From contig SNVD02013979.1 of the NCBI GenBank assembly GCA_013180625.2, forward strand, positions 248,001 to 312,000: a DNA stretch of 64,000 nt, written 5' to 3'. This DNA comes from Boswellia sacra. Lineage: Eukaryota > Streptophyta > Magnoliopsida > Sapindales > Burseraceae. The notes below the pieces were generated by a model. That model ran no database searches, was not told where the DNA came from, and was given only the letters and a program-made list of their open reading frames with translations. This document shows positions 1-10,612 of the stretch, one piece after another; within the stretch, counting starts at the first letter, position 1, and the number at the start of each line of letters is the position of its first letter. The translations under genes and the position numbers were made by a program.

Positions 1-660
1 AGGTAATGCAATTGATGTTGATATTTATATAAGAAAAAAATCTTTTTTGATTATATTTAATCAAAAATTATATTTCTAGACACCACATACAAGGAATAAT
101 GAGATTCAGTCTCTATACATCCTTTATTATTTTATTTTTAATCAGTAGAAATTTAATCTGAGAACAAGCTCCCTTAGTCTCACTCACTTACAAGAACATT
201 AGAATTGGTAAAAATGGATGGAATATACGTATAAATAATAGAGCTCAGGATATTTCTTTTTTGCTTTTCGTTTAAATTTAGATCTTCAAAGATAATTCTT
301 TTTTAAAATAAAATATATAAAACAATAACTACTGTTAAAAGAAACGTACATATTAGATACGGAAGTTTAAACTTATGAGTACAAGATAGATTAAATGAAT
401 GTTTTAAATGGAATTGTATTAGTATAAATATTCATGATAAATTAGATTATAACGGAACAAATATTAATTCAATTAAATGTAAATAAATGAAAAACCTTAA
501 TTAACGGAAACAGAAGAAGAAATCTATAAATTAAATTAAGAATCACATAATAGAAATAATAAACATAAATTAAATGAATTGCATCTTATTAGATTGGACC
601 TTGTAAGAGTGTTCAGCAAAATTGGCACAAAATTGGTTTGTAACATAGCCAATATCCATC
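1..660 (+). repeat. Orphan copy of UGT upstream region
   Basis: This stretch matches the upstream region of the intact UGT (about 1691-2331) almost from end to end, including the segment ending in the block GTAACATAGCCAATATCCA. In the intact gene that block leads straight into the ATG. Here the similarity stops just after it (about 660) and unrelated sequence follows, so this is a promoter/5' UTR duplicate without its coding part. A third copy lies at about 8431-8898 in front of the UGT pseudogene. I infer tandem duplication of a UGT unit followed by loss of the gene body. Confidence 0.75.
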
Positions 661-829
661 TTTCTTTACTCATTCCTTTTAACAAGGACTTGATCCAATT
701 TCCTACTTTTGAAGATGATTTTTCCTTTCAATATCATTTATTACTATATGTTTTAATAATATTTATATGAAATTTAATCTAATCCAACATAATATTGTCT
801 ATTTTATTTACATTGGTACAATATGTAGG

Positions 830-1065
830 AACGGGAATGAAATGGGGTTAGGGAAAGCACATTCCACACAGGAGAAGGACTTCCATACATACGCTGCACT
901 ACAGCGGACGGTCCAGAATGCGCCACGTAGGCGTCTCATGCCGATGTGGTGCCTACGTGGCAGCTCCTGGTTGCATCCGCTGCAGTGCAACGGATGTATG
1001 GCAGACTTTCTCCCCACACAGAGATTCCCCACCCCACCCCAAATTACAAGAGGAATGCACAGTGA
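830..1065. mobile_element. MITE-like inverted-repeat element
   Basis: An imperfect hairpin has arms at about 871-932 and 950-1013, both containing CCATACAT, GCTGCA and GCCACGTAGGC, around a loop of about 20 bases. It is much more GC-rich than its surroundings. The arms appear to extend outward into GGGAAAGCACATTCC and its partner. It separates the orphan UGT upstream copy from the next unit. No clear target-site duplication was found. The small ORFs here on both strands are by-products of the palindrome. Confidence 0.6.
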
Positions 1066-1690
1066 ATGAGGTTTAAATTAAAAAATGAGATGGGGAATAA
1101 GGAAGGCCTCCTCACCACCAACCTGCCTCATTGCCATCCGAAGGAGTGGACACGGCTCCAAATCTTGCCGGCATAATTAACAAGAGCTGTTTCTTTTTAT
1201 TGGTGGGAAGCATGCCCCAAACTAGGAAATGCTCACATTCAATCAGTTTTTTAAGTAAATTTGGGCGGACCAAATATAATGTGTGGGTGTGTGTCTATAC
1301 ATTAAATTAAGAAGATTTTATTGATATAGATGTATCTCTAAAGATTTGTCCAATTTTGTTTGACCCTTATTTTTAATGAGCTTGCTTATAACAATTAATC
1401 AGTTTATGAGCTAATTAAATTGAGCCAATAAACTAAGAAGTGGGTTGGAATGTAACAAGTTACCAGACTAAATATTTAACTTTAACTAAAGATTAAGCCC
1501 TAATGGAGATTATTATTTTATAGTAAATAACCAAGATACCCTTTTACTTTTAACTTGGAAGAAAAACAACTAGATTAGGGAAATAGATAGTGAAAAAATG
1601 AAAACAAGGAAATTGTTAAAATTAAATGGGAGGAAAAGTGCAAAATGAAAATAAATAATTATTATTATTATTTTGTTAGCTTTTACTTTA
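1066..1690. other. Non-coding interval before UGT upstream copy
   Basis: No credible coding sequence. The motif CACCAACCTGCCTCA at about 1120 recurs at about 63450 upstream of the right-edge UGT, so part of this interval is probably old UGT 5' flank. Confidence 0.4.
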
Positions 1691-2331
1691 CATGGTAATG
1701 CAACTGATGTTGATATTTATATAAGAAAAAAATCTATTTTGACTATGTTTAATTGAAAATTATATTTTAGGACATCATACACATGGAATAACGAGATTCA
1801 GCCTTCGTACATCCTTAACTATCTTATTTTTAATATCACAAATTTAATCTGCGAACTATGTCCTTAGTCTTACTCACTCAAAATAACATCAGAATCGGTA
1901 AAAATGGGTAGAATATACCTATAAGTGATATAGCTTGGGATTTTTTTTTTGTTTATATTTAGATCTTCGAAGATCCTTTAGTAAAATAAAATATATAAAA
2001 TAATAACTACTGTTAAAAGAAACGTACATATTAAATGCGGAAGTTTAAACTTACAAGTACAAGACAGATTAATTGAATAATTTAAATGGAATTGCATTAG
2101 TATTAATATTCATACTAAATTAGAATATAACGGAACAAATTTTAATTCAATTAAATGTAAATAAATGAAAATCTTAATTAATGGGAAATCGATCTGTAAA
2201 TTAAATTAAGAATCACCTAATAGAAACAATAAACCTTAATTAAATGAATTGCATCTTATCAGATTGGACCTTATAAGTGTCTTAAGGCAAGATTGAAACA
2301 AAATTGGTTTGTAACATAGCCAATATCCACA
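1691..2331 (+). promoter_or_regulatory. Upstream region of intact UGT
   Basis: This is the 5' flank and 5' UTR of the UGT at 2332. It is repeated at 1-660 and partly at 8431-8898. The last 19 bases before the ATG form the block GTAACATAGCCAATATCCA, kept in the pseudogene copy (8879-8898) and in altered form before the right-edge UGT (63556-63576). A possible TATA-like CTTATAAG lies near 2268, but no promoter element can be assigned firmly. The start codon choice is supported because all UGT copies begin at the same place relative to this block. Confidence 0.55.
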
Positions 2332-3755
2332 ATGCTACAATCCAAAAATGGCCAAAAACACATTGCTGTTTTTGCTTTCCCTTTCTCTTCTCATGTAGCT
2401 CCTCTTCTTTGCCTAACCCGGCGGCTATCGGAGGCTGCTCCGGACGTGAAGTTCTCTTTCTTTAGCACGGCTGAATCTAATGGTTTATTGTTTTCGAACG
2501 ATGATGAGTTTGTCAACATTAAACCATACAATGTTGACACTGGGTTGCCAGAGGGGTACGTGTTCAAAGGTGCTCCAGCTAGTGAGCCAGTGGAGTACTT
2601 TTTAAAGGTAACGCCGGGGAACTTTGAGAGAGCTTTGGAAACGGCTGTGGCAGAGACTGGCATGGAGATTTGTTTCTTGATCTCAGATGCTTTCCTTTGG
2701 TTCGCGGCGGATATGGCTGAAGAAAAGCGTGTCCCGTGGATATCTTTCTGGTTGGCCGGACCTCGTTCTATGCTTATCCATCTCGAAACGGACAAACTGA
2801 GGGAGCAAATGGGAATCAATGGTATTGTCTCACTGGTGAGGTGACCTTTGCTTATCTATTCCATATTGAATGATTTGACTACTTTCATGTTACAGGACCT
2901 GGAGACCGAACCCTGGAAATCCTCCCAGGATTTACAATGCGTGCTGTGGATGTGCCAAACGGGATAATCTCAGGATCCTTAGATTCACCCGTCTCGCTAA
3001 TGCTGTACAAAATGGCACAAAACCTGCCACGTGCAGATGTTGTTGTCATGAACTCCTTTGAGCAGCTGGACATTATTGCCGTTGACACACTCAAGTCACG
3101 AATTCCCAAGTTATTGAATGTTGGTCCTTTCGCCTTAACATTTGCACAACCCCCTCAACCTGATACACATGGCTGCCTGGATTGGTTATCCTCGCACGAT
3201 AGATTCTCAGTCGCCTACATTAGTTTTGGTACCGTGACAACGCTGCCGCCTGATGAGGTAACAGCACTAGCTGAAGCACTAGAGGAAAGCAAAGTTCCAT
3301 TTCTTTGGTCACTCAAAGGCAATATAGAGAAGCAACTGCCGAAAGGCTTTTCAGAAAGGACAAGAGCGCATGGGAAGATTGTACCATGGGCTCCCCAGTT
3401 AAAAATCCTGGAACATTCTTCAGTTGGGGTACACGTCACACATTGTGGATGGAACTCCGTAATGGAGAGCATCATTGGTGGCGTGCCGATAATCGGCAGG
3501 TCACTTTTCGCGGATCAAGGGCTAATCAGGCGGACCCTGGAGACGGTATGGGGGATTGGTATGGAGGTTGAAGGCGAGAAGTTCACAAAAAATGGATTAA
3601 TCAAAGCCCTGGAAGCAGTGTTGTCGACAGAAGAAGGGGAGAAAATGAGAGGAAAGATTGGTGTCCTCAAAGAACTTGCTTTTCAGGCTGTAGAATCTCA
3701 AGGTAGCTCTACGGCAAATTTCAAAGCTTTTGTCGAGGTTATAACCAAGATCTAA
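2332..3755 (+). CDS. UDP-glycosyltransferase, UGT78-like (flavonoid/anthocyanidin 3-O-glucosyltransferase type)
   Basis: Predicted cytosolic family-1 glycosyltransferase that would move glucose from UDP-glucose to the 3-OH of a flavonol or anthocyanidin. Two exons, 2332-2821 and 2896-3755, join in frame through a GT-AG intron (2822-2895) to give 449 residues, the usual UGT78 length. The N-terminal motif HIAVFAFPFSSH places the catalytic His at 21, and LISDAF places its partner Asp at 119. The PSPG donor box runs from about residue 328 (WAPQ) through HCGWNS to DQ at 370-371. The final Gln is the family's usual mark of UDP-glucose use. The stretch before DQ reads SLFA, where family members usually have FFG. 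Without splicing the frame stops at 2844, and no other GT/AG pair nearby keeps frame. It is the only complete UGT here. Subfamily is inferred from motifs; the acceptor substrate is not determined. Confidence 0.9.
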
Positions 3756-3880
3756 TATAAGGAATTGGGGCTTAATAGCAATGCTTTTCGAAGCATTAAT
3801 GCATTATCCAGATTAGTATTCAATTTAGCTAGAATATATACTATAATGAACTGAGATGGACTGTAATATCATTGTCCTCA

Positions 3881-3886
3881 AATAAA
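3881..3886 (+). other. Poly(A) signal of UGT
   Basis: AATAAA lies about 125 bases after the UGT stop. The same hexamer in the same context follows the UGT pseudogene at 19469-19474, so the 3' UTR was duplicated with the gene. Confidence 0.6.
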
Positions 3887-4621
3887 GTACATTAGTCTCC
3901 AACGAATTAAAAAAAAAATGCTGAATATTACTTTGCTTTAATCTGCACTTTCCTCTTCGTCCTTACATATGCTCCAAAAGTTGCTCAACCGCTATTTACT
4001 ATTTAGCATAACATTAGAAAACAATTGTGCCCACATAAATTTCATAGAAAAAGGTGTTTATAAAAAATTCTAGGAAGTCAAATAATAAAGATGATATTAG
4101 ATTAGAAAAATATTTAAAATTGGGATCCTTTTTAAGTTTCAAAAGGTGTTAAAAGCATAAGATTTACATTTATTTTATTTTTAAGATGGAAGCATGCATA
4201 AGGAGTATTATAAATGATTTTTCTTAGTAGAATAATCTCATTAGATGCTCTAAGGAAGATAGATAAATAGCTCAACAAAATCTTTTTTTTTTTTTTTTTG
4301 GGAGGGGAAAAGGGCAATCATAAGAAACTATCCCTAAGGTTTGGGAAATCATCACTCATAGGCAAGGTTTGACATTTTTAACCAAACACTTACTCCAATC
4401 TTTGAAAAATACATCACAAACAAACCTAATTGACAAAAGCCGTTTGCTACCCTAATAATGGAAGGGCAAATGAGTAAATTACTAATTCACTTAACCATGC
4501 CAGAGGGCTGTGTAATCTTTTTTATTAAAAAGTTTCAACCTTTTTCACTTCCAAGTCCGACTTAAAAAATTCTATCAATATATATGAAGAAAAATTGAAG
4601 ATCCTTTGTCTTATAAACATG
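3887..4621. other. UGT 3' flank, no gene
   Basis: No coding signal. About 3890-4290 is similar to 19480-19870 downstream of the UGT pseudogene, so the duplicated unit reached roughly half a kilobase past the stop codon. The poly(A)/poly(T) run near 4280 accounts for the small minus-strand ORF. Confidence 0.5.
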
Positions 4622-5868
4622 GACGGAGCCAAGAAGGGACAAGGAGGGGCAAGATTTGAAAATTTTTCTAAATTTGAAATTTTTTAAAAATATATTATCT
4701 ATTTTACCCCTCTTTTATGCTAAAATTATAAATTTAATTAAATTTGATCAATTTTTTTTATTGTTTTCTTCTTCCTTACCTGTGCAGTGCACCTCAGCAA
4801 ATTTAAAACCATATTTTATGTTTTGTAGTCTTATCTATTTACATAAAATAAGAGATTATGTCTTCTTTCTCATTCATTTACATAAAATAAAAAATTATTT
4901 CTTCTTCTTTTTCACTTCACTCGACACCTTTATTAAATCAAAACCCATCTATCTTGTTTGTCTCATCTGTTTACATAAAAAGAATTAGAAGTTAGTATAT
5001 GCAGAGTTAAAAATCTTCTTCTTCATCTTTTATTCATTGGTTTTTATCATATTAAGTAAATGTACTCTGATTTAATATTATTGAAGATCACTTTTTTTTA
5101 TTCTTCATCTTGGTTTGTAATTTATGGCAATTAGTTTATTATCATTATATTATCTATGAAAATGAAACAATGATTTTATGTAATTACTCTATTCTTTTGC
5201 CCAATGACTTACTAGTTATTGTCATTGTTAGTGTATTATAATTTCTATTTATACAATTTTTTATTTCATATATATATTTATAATTTTTTTAACTGTGTTA
5301 AAGGTCATGATTTTGAATATTTTATATTTGTTATAATATAAATAAAATAAGGATAGACACTACATGCCTCATCTATTATTTATTTGCATCGTAAATTAAG
5401 AATTGAAACTTTGTTAGATTTATTAAATTATTTAAAGCTATCAATATTAGAAAATTTTAATTTTATTATTCAAAAGCCAACTATTATTTATCTAGATAGT
5501 AAATTACTAATTTGATTATTACTTTAAATAAGTAATTATATACATGGAGTAAAAGTTAGTCAAATTAATAAGTTGATTAGTCCTCTTTAAGAAAGTGTTA
5601 TTATTATTTTTTTAAATTCATTTACATTACTAAAAAATGATCAATGGTTAAATGACAATTTAGTTAATAATATGATAAATTAGATATCATATTAGACTTG
5701 CAAAATATTAAATAATCAACTTAACAATTTGACACGAAATTATTTAGTAATTGAATATATTATTATTTATATGAAAATTTTAAAATTTTACCGTTTATGA
5801 ACTTACTTAGCAAAATTTTTACTGTTTATAAAATTTTGTCCCTCCTTAATAGACTTTCTAGCTCCGTC
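4622..5868. mobile_element. AT-rich non-autonomous TIR element
   Basis: The left end reads GACGGAGCCAAGAAGGGAC. The right end, read on the opposite strand, begins GACGGAGCTAGAAAG and then runs into a similar AGGAGGGACAAAATTTT segment. Flanks TTATAAAC (left) and TTGATAAAC (right) could be a mutated 8-9 bp target duplication. The 1.2 kb between is very AT-rich and non-coding. Terminal-repeat structure suggests a hAT- or MULE-type MITE; the family is not certain. Confidence 0.5.
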
Positions 5869-6588
5869 ACTGTTGATAAACCTGCAAAAGGAAGACACTA
5901 AAGGCTGTACAAACTCGAAAAAGGTTGGTAAAACCGTTGACGCTAGTGTGAAAGTGTGGATTGTGCTGACTTTTATTTGGTTTCCATCTTCTTCGTCGTC
6001 GTAACGGTGGGATTTCTTCCATGAGGTTAGTTAACACTACAAAACAACTCTTTAAAATCTACTAGCGTTTTAATATGAATTTCTTGCATGAATATGTTAA
6101 ATAACATTGTTGTACATATCATTGTGAAAAATGAAAACCTACGTTGGTATTTACATGAAAAAAATGGTTTGTTGTACGTTCCAACAATTAGTTTTTATAA
6201 AACCCAATAATATCTTCTACAATAGAGATGACTATATGCAAAATAATTGGGTAAATTATTTATTTATCAAATAAATGCCTATTATGTTGGTTGGTTATTT
6301 TAGATGTCTATTTTTGGCTTATTTGTGTATGAAATTTTTATGTCCTATTATATCGAATGCATACATGTGAAAGGCGGTGTGCACTGTGTATATTTTTGTG
6401 ACTTTGTATTTGTTTAATGGAATAATGAATTTTTAGTGAAAGATTGTTTTATCACGGTGTGGTTTGTTTATTGAACATGATACATTTTTTTGTCCCTAGC
6501 TCATGTTTATGTTTTATTTTCTACTTTTTTTCTATGTGGCAATGTAATGGCAGCCTTTAAATTGACATTGAATATATGGGGTGTGATA
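5869..6588. other. Intergenic, no gene recognised
   Basis: A short CT-rich, GTC-rich stretch at 5960-6030 ending ATGAG|GTTAGT looks like a first exon and donor, but no downstream exon could be joined to it. Nothing else is supported. Confidence 0.35.
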
Positions 6589-7146
6589 GGCCGTTTGGTG
6601 AAATTTACCCTAAATTTTGGCATATGGTGAATTTGTTACAAGAGATTTGTAAATACAATATGGGAGGCATGCTAATTCCAAGTGATATATGAGGGTGACT
6701 ATTCCATTCCATGAAACAATCAAGAAATGGAGATTGAAAGTGATAATAACTTATTGTTAACAATGCTTAACAAGTTTAAGATCACCAAAGGAATTTTTAG
6801 GTTGAAATTTACAAACTTTGGCACCTAGGTATGAAGAGCCTATATTCCACCACTAATGAGGAACGTGGGGATGTCCAACGTGTCCAAAATATATTGAATT
6901 CATATTTTCATCAGGCAAATGACTCAAATTGGCAAATGACGCAAATTTTATGATCCTTAACAATGAAACTGAAAATTCTGAACATGAAATTCAAATCCAT
7001 AATATAAGGAATGTAAATCAATAGGTGATTCTACTAAGAATAATGAACTTTGCCCCTTGTAGCAGCATAATTGTTTTCATTTCTTTGTTGAAAGAGCAAC
7101 ATTTCAATTTGACTAGGACAAATTTTCACCAAATAACTCCTTAGGC
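6589..7146. mobile_element. Possible MITE with GGCC..TTTGGTGAAA ends
   Basis: The left end GGCCGTTTGGTGAAATTT faces a right end whose complement reads GGCCTAAGGAGTTATTTGGTGAAAATTT. The interior has no coding content. No target-site duplication was recognised, so the boundary call is tentative. Confidence 0.35.
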
Positions 7147-7149
7147 CAC

Positions 7150-7725
7150 CCACTAACTATTTGTAACCTCTTTTTTTTTTTTTAATTATTTTTAACCCCT
7201 CTTTTGAGAGGAAAGTACAAAAATACCCTTTATAGTTTTGAAAATAACGAAATTTGATAACATGTACAGTTTTTTGCACGACTTAGTTGTGCAATTGAAC
7301 GGGGGAGTTGTGTAAAAAATAAAAAATAGATCTTATGTATTTTGCAAAACTCTATCCCATAAGCACAATCACCTCATAAAATAACTGTCAGTAACATTAT
7401 AAATGCAATTAGTATATCGCACAACTATGTCGTGTAGCTTCATGACCCCATCATGCAAAAAAATGGATTTGGAAATTTTGCATGAGAAAGTCATGCAAGT
7501 TCACATTAGGGTTGTGCAAAATAATAAAACTTGAGAATTTTTACAAGACTGCATCATGCAATTTGCATGACTATATTGTGCACTATATAAAAATAGTATT
7601 CTATATTCAACAATAATAAGGGCATCTACGTCTTTTTACATGTAAAAGAGGTCATAAATTGTTAAAATCAAAAAAGGGGTTAGATTTAATTAAGAGGCCG
7701 TCAAATAAAAAAATACCCCCTTGAC
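7150..7725. mobile_element. Inverted-repeat (MITE-like) element
   Basis: The left arm (about 7154-7236) contains AACCCCTCTTTTGAGAGG and AAAAATACCCTTTAT. The right arm (about 7616-7716) contains the complementary ATAAGGGCATCTACG and AAAAAAGGGGTTAGA. The interior repeats short TTGCATGA / TCATGCAA words. Non-coding. Confidence 0.45.
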
Positions 7726-8230
7726 TAGGCTACTAATTTAACATTTGGTGTGATTATACTGAAGTTTTTTCCTTGGCAGCAAATCCTACTTTCCATGGAC
7801 CAAAGACAAATTAAAATAGATGTGTATAGTGTACTATACATGTGAGGAACCAACTAGCCAACAAGGAGCATGGTATAAGCTATTTTCCAACCATTGATCT
7901 CCAAAACAATGGTCTATGAGCCAAGGGCGGAACTAGCAGTAGGCTGGGCTATAAACCAACCAAGTTTTGCAAAAAATTTTACTAAATTTAATACAAAAAG
8001 TTCAAATTATAACTCTTATACTCTTACTTAAAAAAAAAAATTCTTATAACCCACCTAAACTCGAGAAAAAGAAAAGATTTATATGGAAAAGATACATTTT
8101 AAATCTCATTTCATATTTAAAAAAAATTCCTCTATATAATCTTTATTCACTTTTTATTATTTTGTTATATAATGTGATCATCTAAATCTCAATTTATCAA
8201 TTTATAACTTACAATTAAATGAATAATTTA

Positions 8231-8430
8231 AATAGTAATGTTAATCTTACAAACTTTTTGTACAAAAAGTACTACATACAAAACTGATGTATTATGATGT
8301 GATTGGAGTTATAAATTTATAAAACCTACTCATTTAATAAAGGGTGATAATTTATAAATAAATAAATAGTGTCACATCAATTTGTATACATGAGTTTATA
8401 TATAGAGTTTGTACAAATAGCACTACTCTC
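8231..8430. mobile_element. Small MITE-like element (AGTAATGTTA type)
   Basis: About 200 bases with inverted ends: AGTAATGTTAATCTTACAAA on the left and TTTGTACAAATAGCACTACT on the right. Elements of similar length and end sequence occur at 39919-40107 and 59806-60011. Confidence 0.45.
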
Positions 8431-8898
8431 ATTTAAATGGAATTGCATTAGTATTAATATTCATAATAAATTACGGAAATAATACTGATTAATTAATATG
8501 ATTTTAATTAAATTAAGAAGCACCTAATAGAAATAAAAAAATGATTAAATTGCTACAGCCCTTACTTCAGTATAAATTAGCATAAAAATTTAAATGGGTT
8601 ATACAACATGTCCAGTAAATGAGGATTTGAGTAAGTGGCAATTACCTTATGTTTTTGGATTGGTTGGTTTGTGAGTGATATGTTATCCTTTGGTGGTTCA
8701 AGGCTTTCGGAACAAAGACTTAGCTAAATGAACCATCGTTTCCTTATCTTAGGACTTGACACAAACCAAAAGGCATAACCAAACAAAAGGTAGTAGTTGT
8801 TCCAAATGTAATTATAGAAATGTTATCAGATTGGACCTGGTAAGAGTCTTAAAGCAAAATTGACACAAAGGTGGGTTGTAACATAGCCAATATCCACA
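8431..8898 (+). repeat. Third copy of UGT upstream region
   Basis: 8431-8580 and 8821-8898 match the upstream region of the intact UGT, ending in the block just before the pseudogene ATG. An unrelated insert of about 240 bases lies between the two matching parts. This confirms the downstream pseudogene as a duplicate of the UGT unit including its promoter. Confidence 0.6.
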
Positions 8899-9332
8899 AT
8901 GCTAAAATCCAAACATGGCCAAGAACACATTGTTGTTTTTGCTTTCCTATTCCTTTCTCATGTAGCTCCTCTTCTTTGCCTAACCTAGAGGCTATCAGAG
9001 GGCGCTGTCTGAACGTGACCTTCTCTTTCTTTAGCAAGACCAAATCTAATGGTTTATTATTTTTGAACAGTGATAAGTTTGTCAACATTAAACCCTACAT
9101 TGTTCATGCAAGGTTGCCAGAGGGGTACGTGCTCAAAGGAGCTCCAGTTGGTGAGCCAGTGGAGTACTTTTTAAAGATATATAATGCCAGGCAACTTTGA
9201 GAGACCTTTAGAAATAGCCGTGGCAAAGACTGTCATGGAGATTTGTTTCTTGATCTCAGATGCTTTCCTTTGGTTCAGGGCCGATATGGCTGAAGAAAAG
9301 TGTGCTCTATGGATATCTTTCTGGTTGGCCAG

Positions 9333-10595
9333 TGTTACGCAAAAATTCGCAAGTGCACATAATTGAAACAAGTAATATAATGATGAGTGAGTTATCGTTT
9401 TCACGAGGATTAGTTATTAAATACTAAACTTAATCTAACTATGATTTTATTTGAACAATAATTTAAATAGCAAATTTTAAAAGAACTAATTAACTAAATA
9501 ACTGGGATAAAATTAAAAATAAGCAAAGAAATAAGATTTAAACTAAGTTGCGAGAAATCCAATGGTAATGAGATATAGGGTATCAGGTTTCACCTAAGTT
9601 ATTCACTATTATTCAATCTGATTTAATTAATATTCATCAATCTTGTTGTCAACCAATTTCTCTAAGGTTTTTGTTATTTTTTTTCAAGCAATAACAATGC
9701 ATAACTATAGGGAGAATCACATGCCTGTCTCATCTAACAACCTGTAATTATCCTTTAAGCATAAAAAATCATATAGGGTTGCACAATCATAATTATATTT
9801 CTATCTCATGTGAGTTTATGATGAATCAATCAAGGACTAATATAAATCAACTTTTCAGTCTAATTTATATCTCAAATCATGCAATAGTTGGTCAAACCAT
9901 TATAAGTATTAAACACATGAAAAATTCACTCGACAAGGAATTGAATAAATATCAATATATTGAATTGAAATAATAGAGTATCAAACTTGGCCACATCCTA
10001 ACTCTGAAAAAAGGGATTTAGTTCGTAATGTATAGGAAAATAACACAAGAAAATCGAGTAGCATTCATAGATACAAAGAAAGAAGGAAGACTTAGAGATT
10101 CTTGAAGATTCTCCCTTGAATTGTGCCTGCAAGAGTTGTAGCTTGCTTCCATGCCTCCTAAGCACCTCTAATGATGCCTTTGATACCTAAAGAAGACTAA
10201 AACTCGTCTATTTATAGTCTATAAGAGAAAGAATTCGAATCTGAGTTGAAGGAGAAATCCTGAAAATTTTTAGAATTAGTCTTGCATAAGAGCGTAGCTA
10301 CAGTGGCGCGGGAGCGCCAACTTTCCGGTTCATGAAGCTTTGTGGTTCTTGATCTTGCACCATTGCGCCACTTGTATTACGCTGGAGTGCCAAGTCTGTG
10401 ATTTAGTAGTTTGAAACTTTTCCTCTTTTGGCCTTATTTACTCCTTATTTTGATGTGCTTTATTAGGAATCAAATTCCATTCCAAAGAATCTATAATTAA
10501 CTAAAATAACACATTATTTTCTCCTTATTTTACTCAAAAACTAATCAAAAATTAAATTTAAGGTTTATTAAATTAGTGAATAAAATTCACTAACA
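9333..10595 (-). repeat. 3' LTR of the retrotransposon
   Basis: Begins TGTTACGC and ends CACTAACA on the + strand, with a paralogous copy at 17079-18361. It interrupts the UGT pseudogene directly after TTGGCCAG. The short ORF at 9779-9973 is accidental. Confidence 0.85.
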
Positions 10596-10612
10596 AATAC
10601 CCCCAAACTTAA
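10596..10612 (-). promoter_or_regulatory. Polypurine tract
   Basis: Read on the minus strand this is AAGTTTGGGGGTATT, directly beside the 3' LTR. It has the usual form of a plant Ty3/Gypsy plus-strand primer. A second copy of the core, AAGTTTGGGGGTGT, lies at 12254-12268 inside the element. Confidence 0.7.

Noticed and set aside
2391..2819. Minus-strand ORF of 142 codons opposite UGT exon 1
   Set aside because: Shadow of the UGT coding strand, with no domain of its own.
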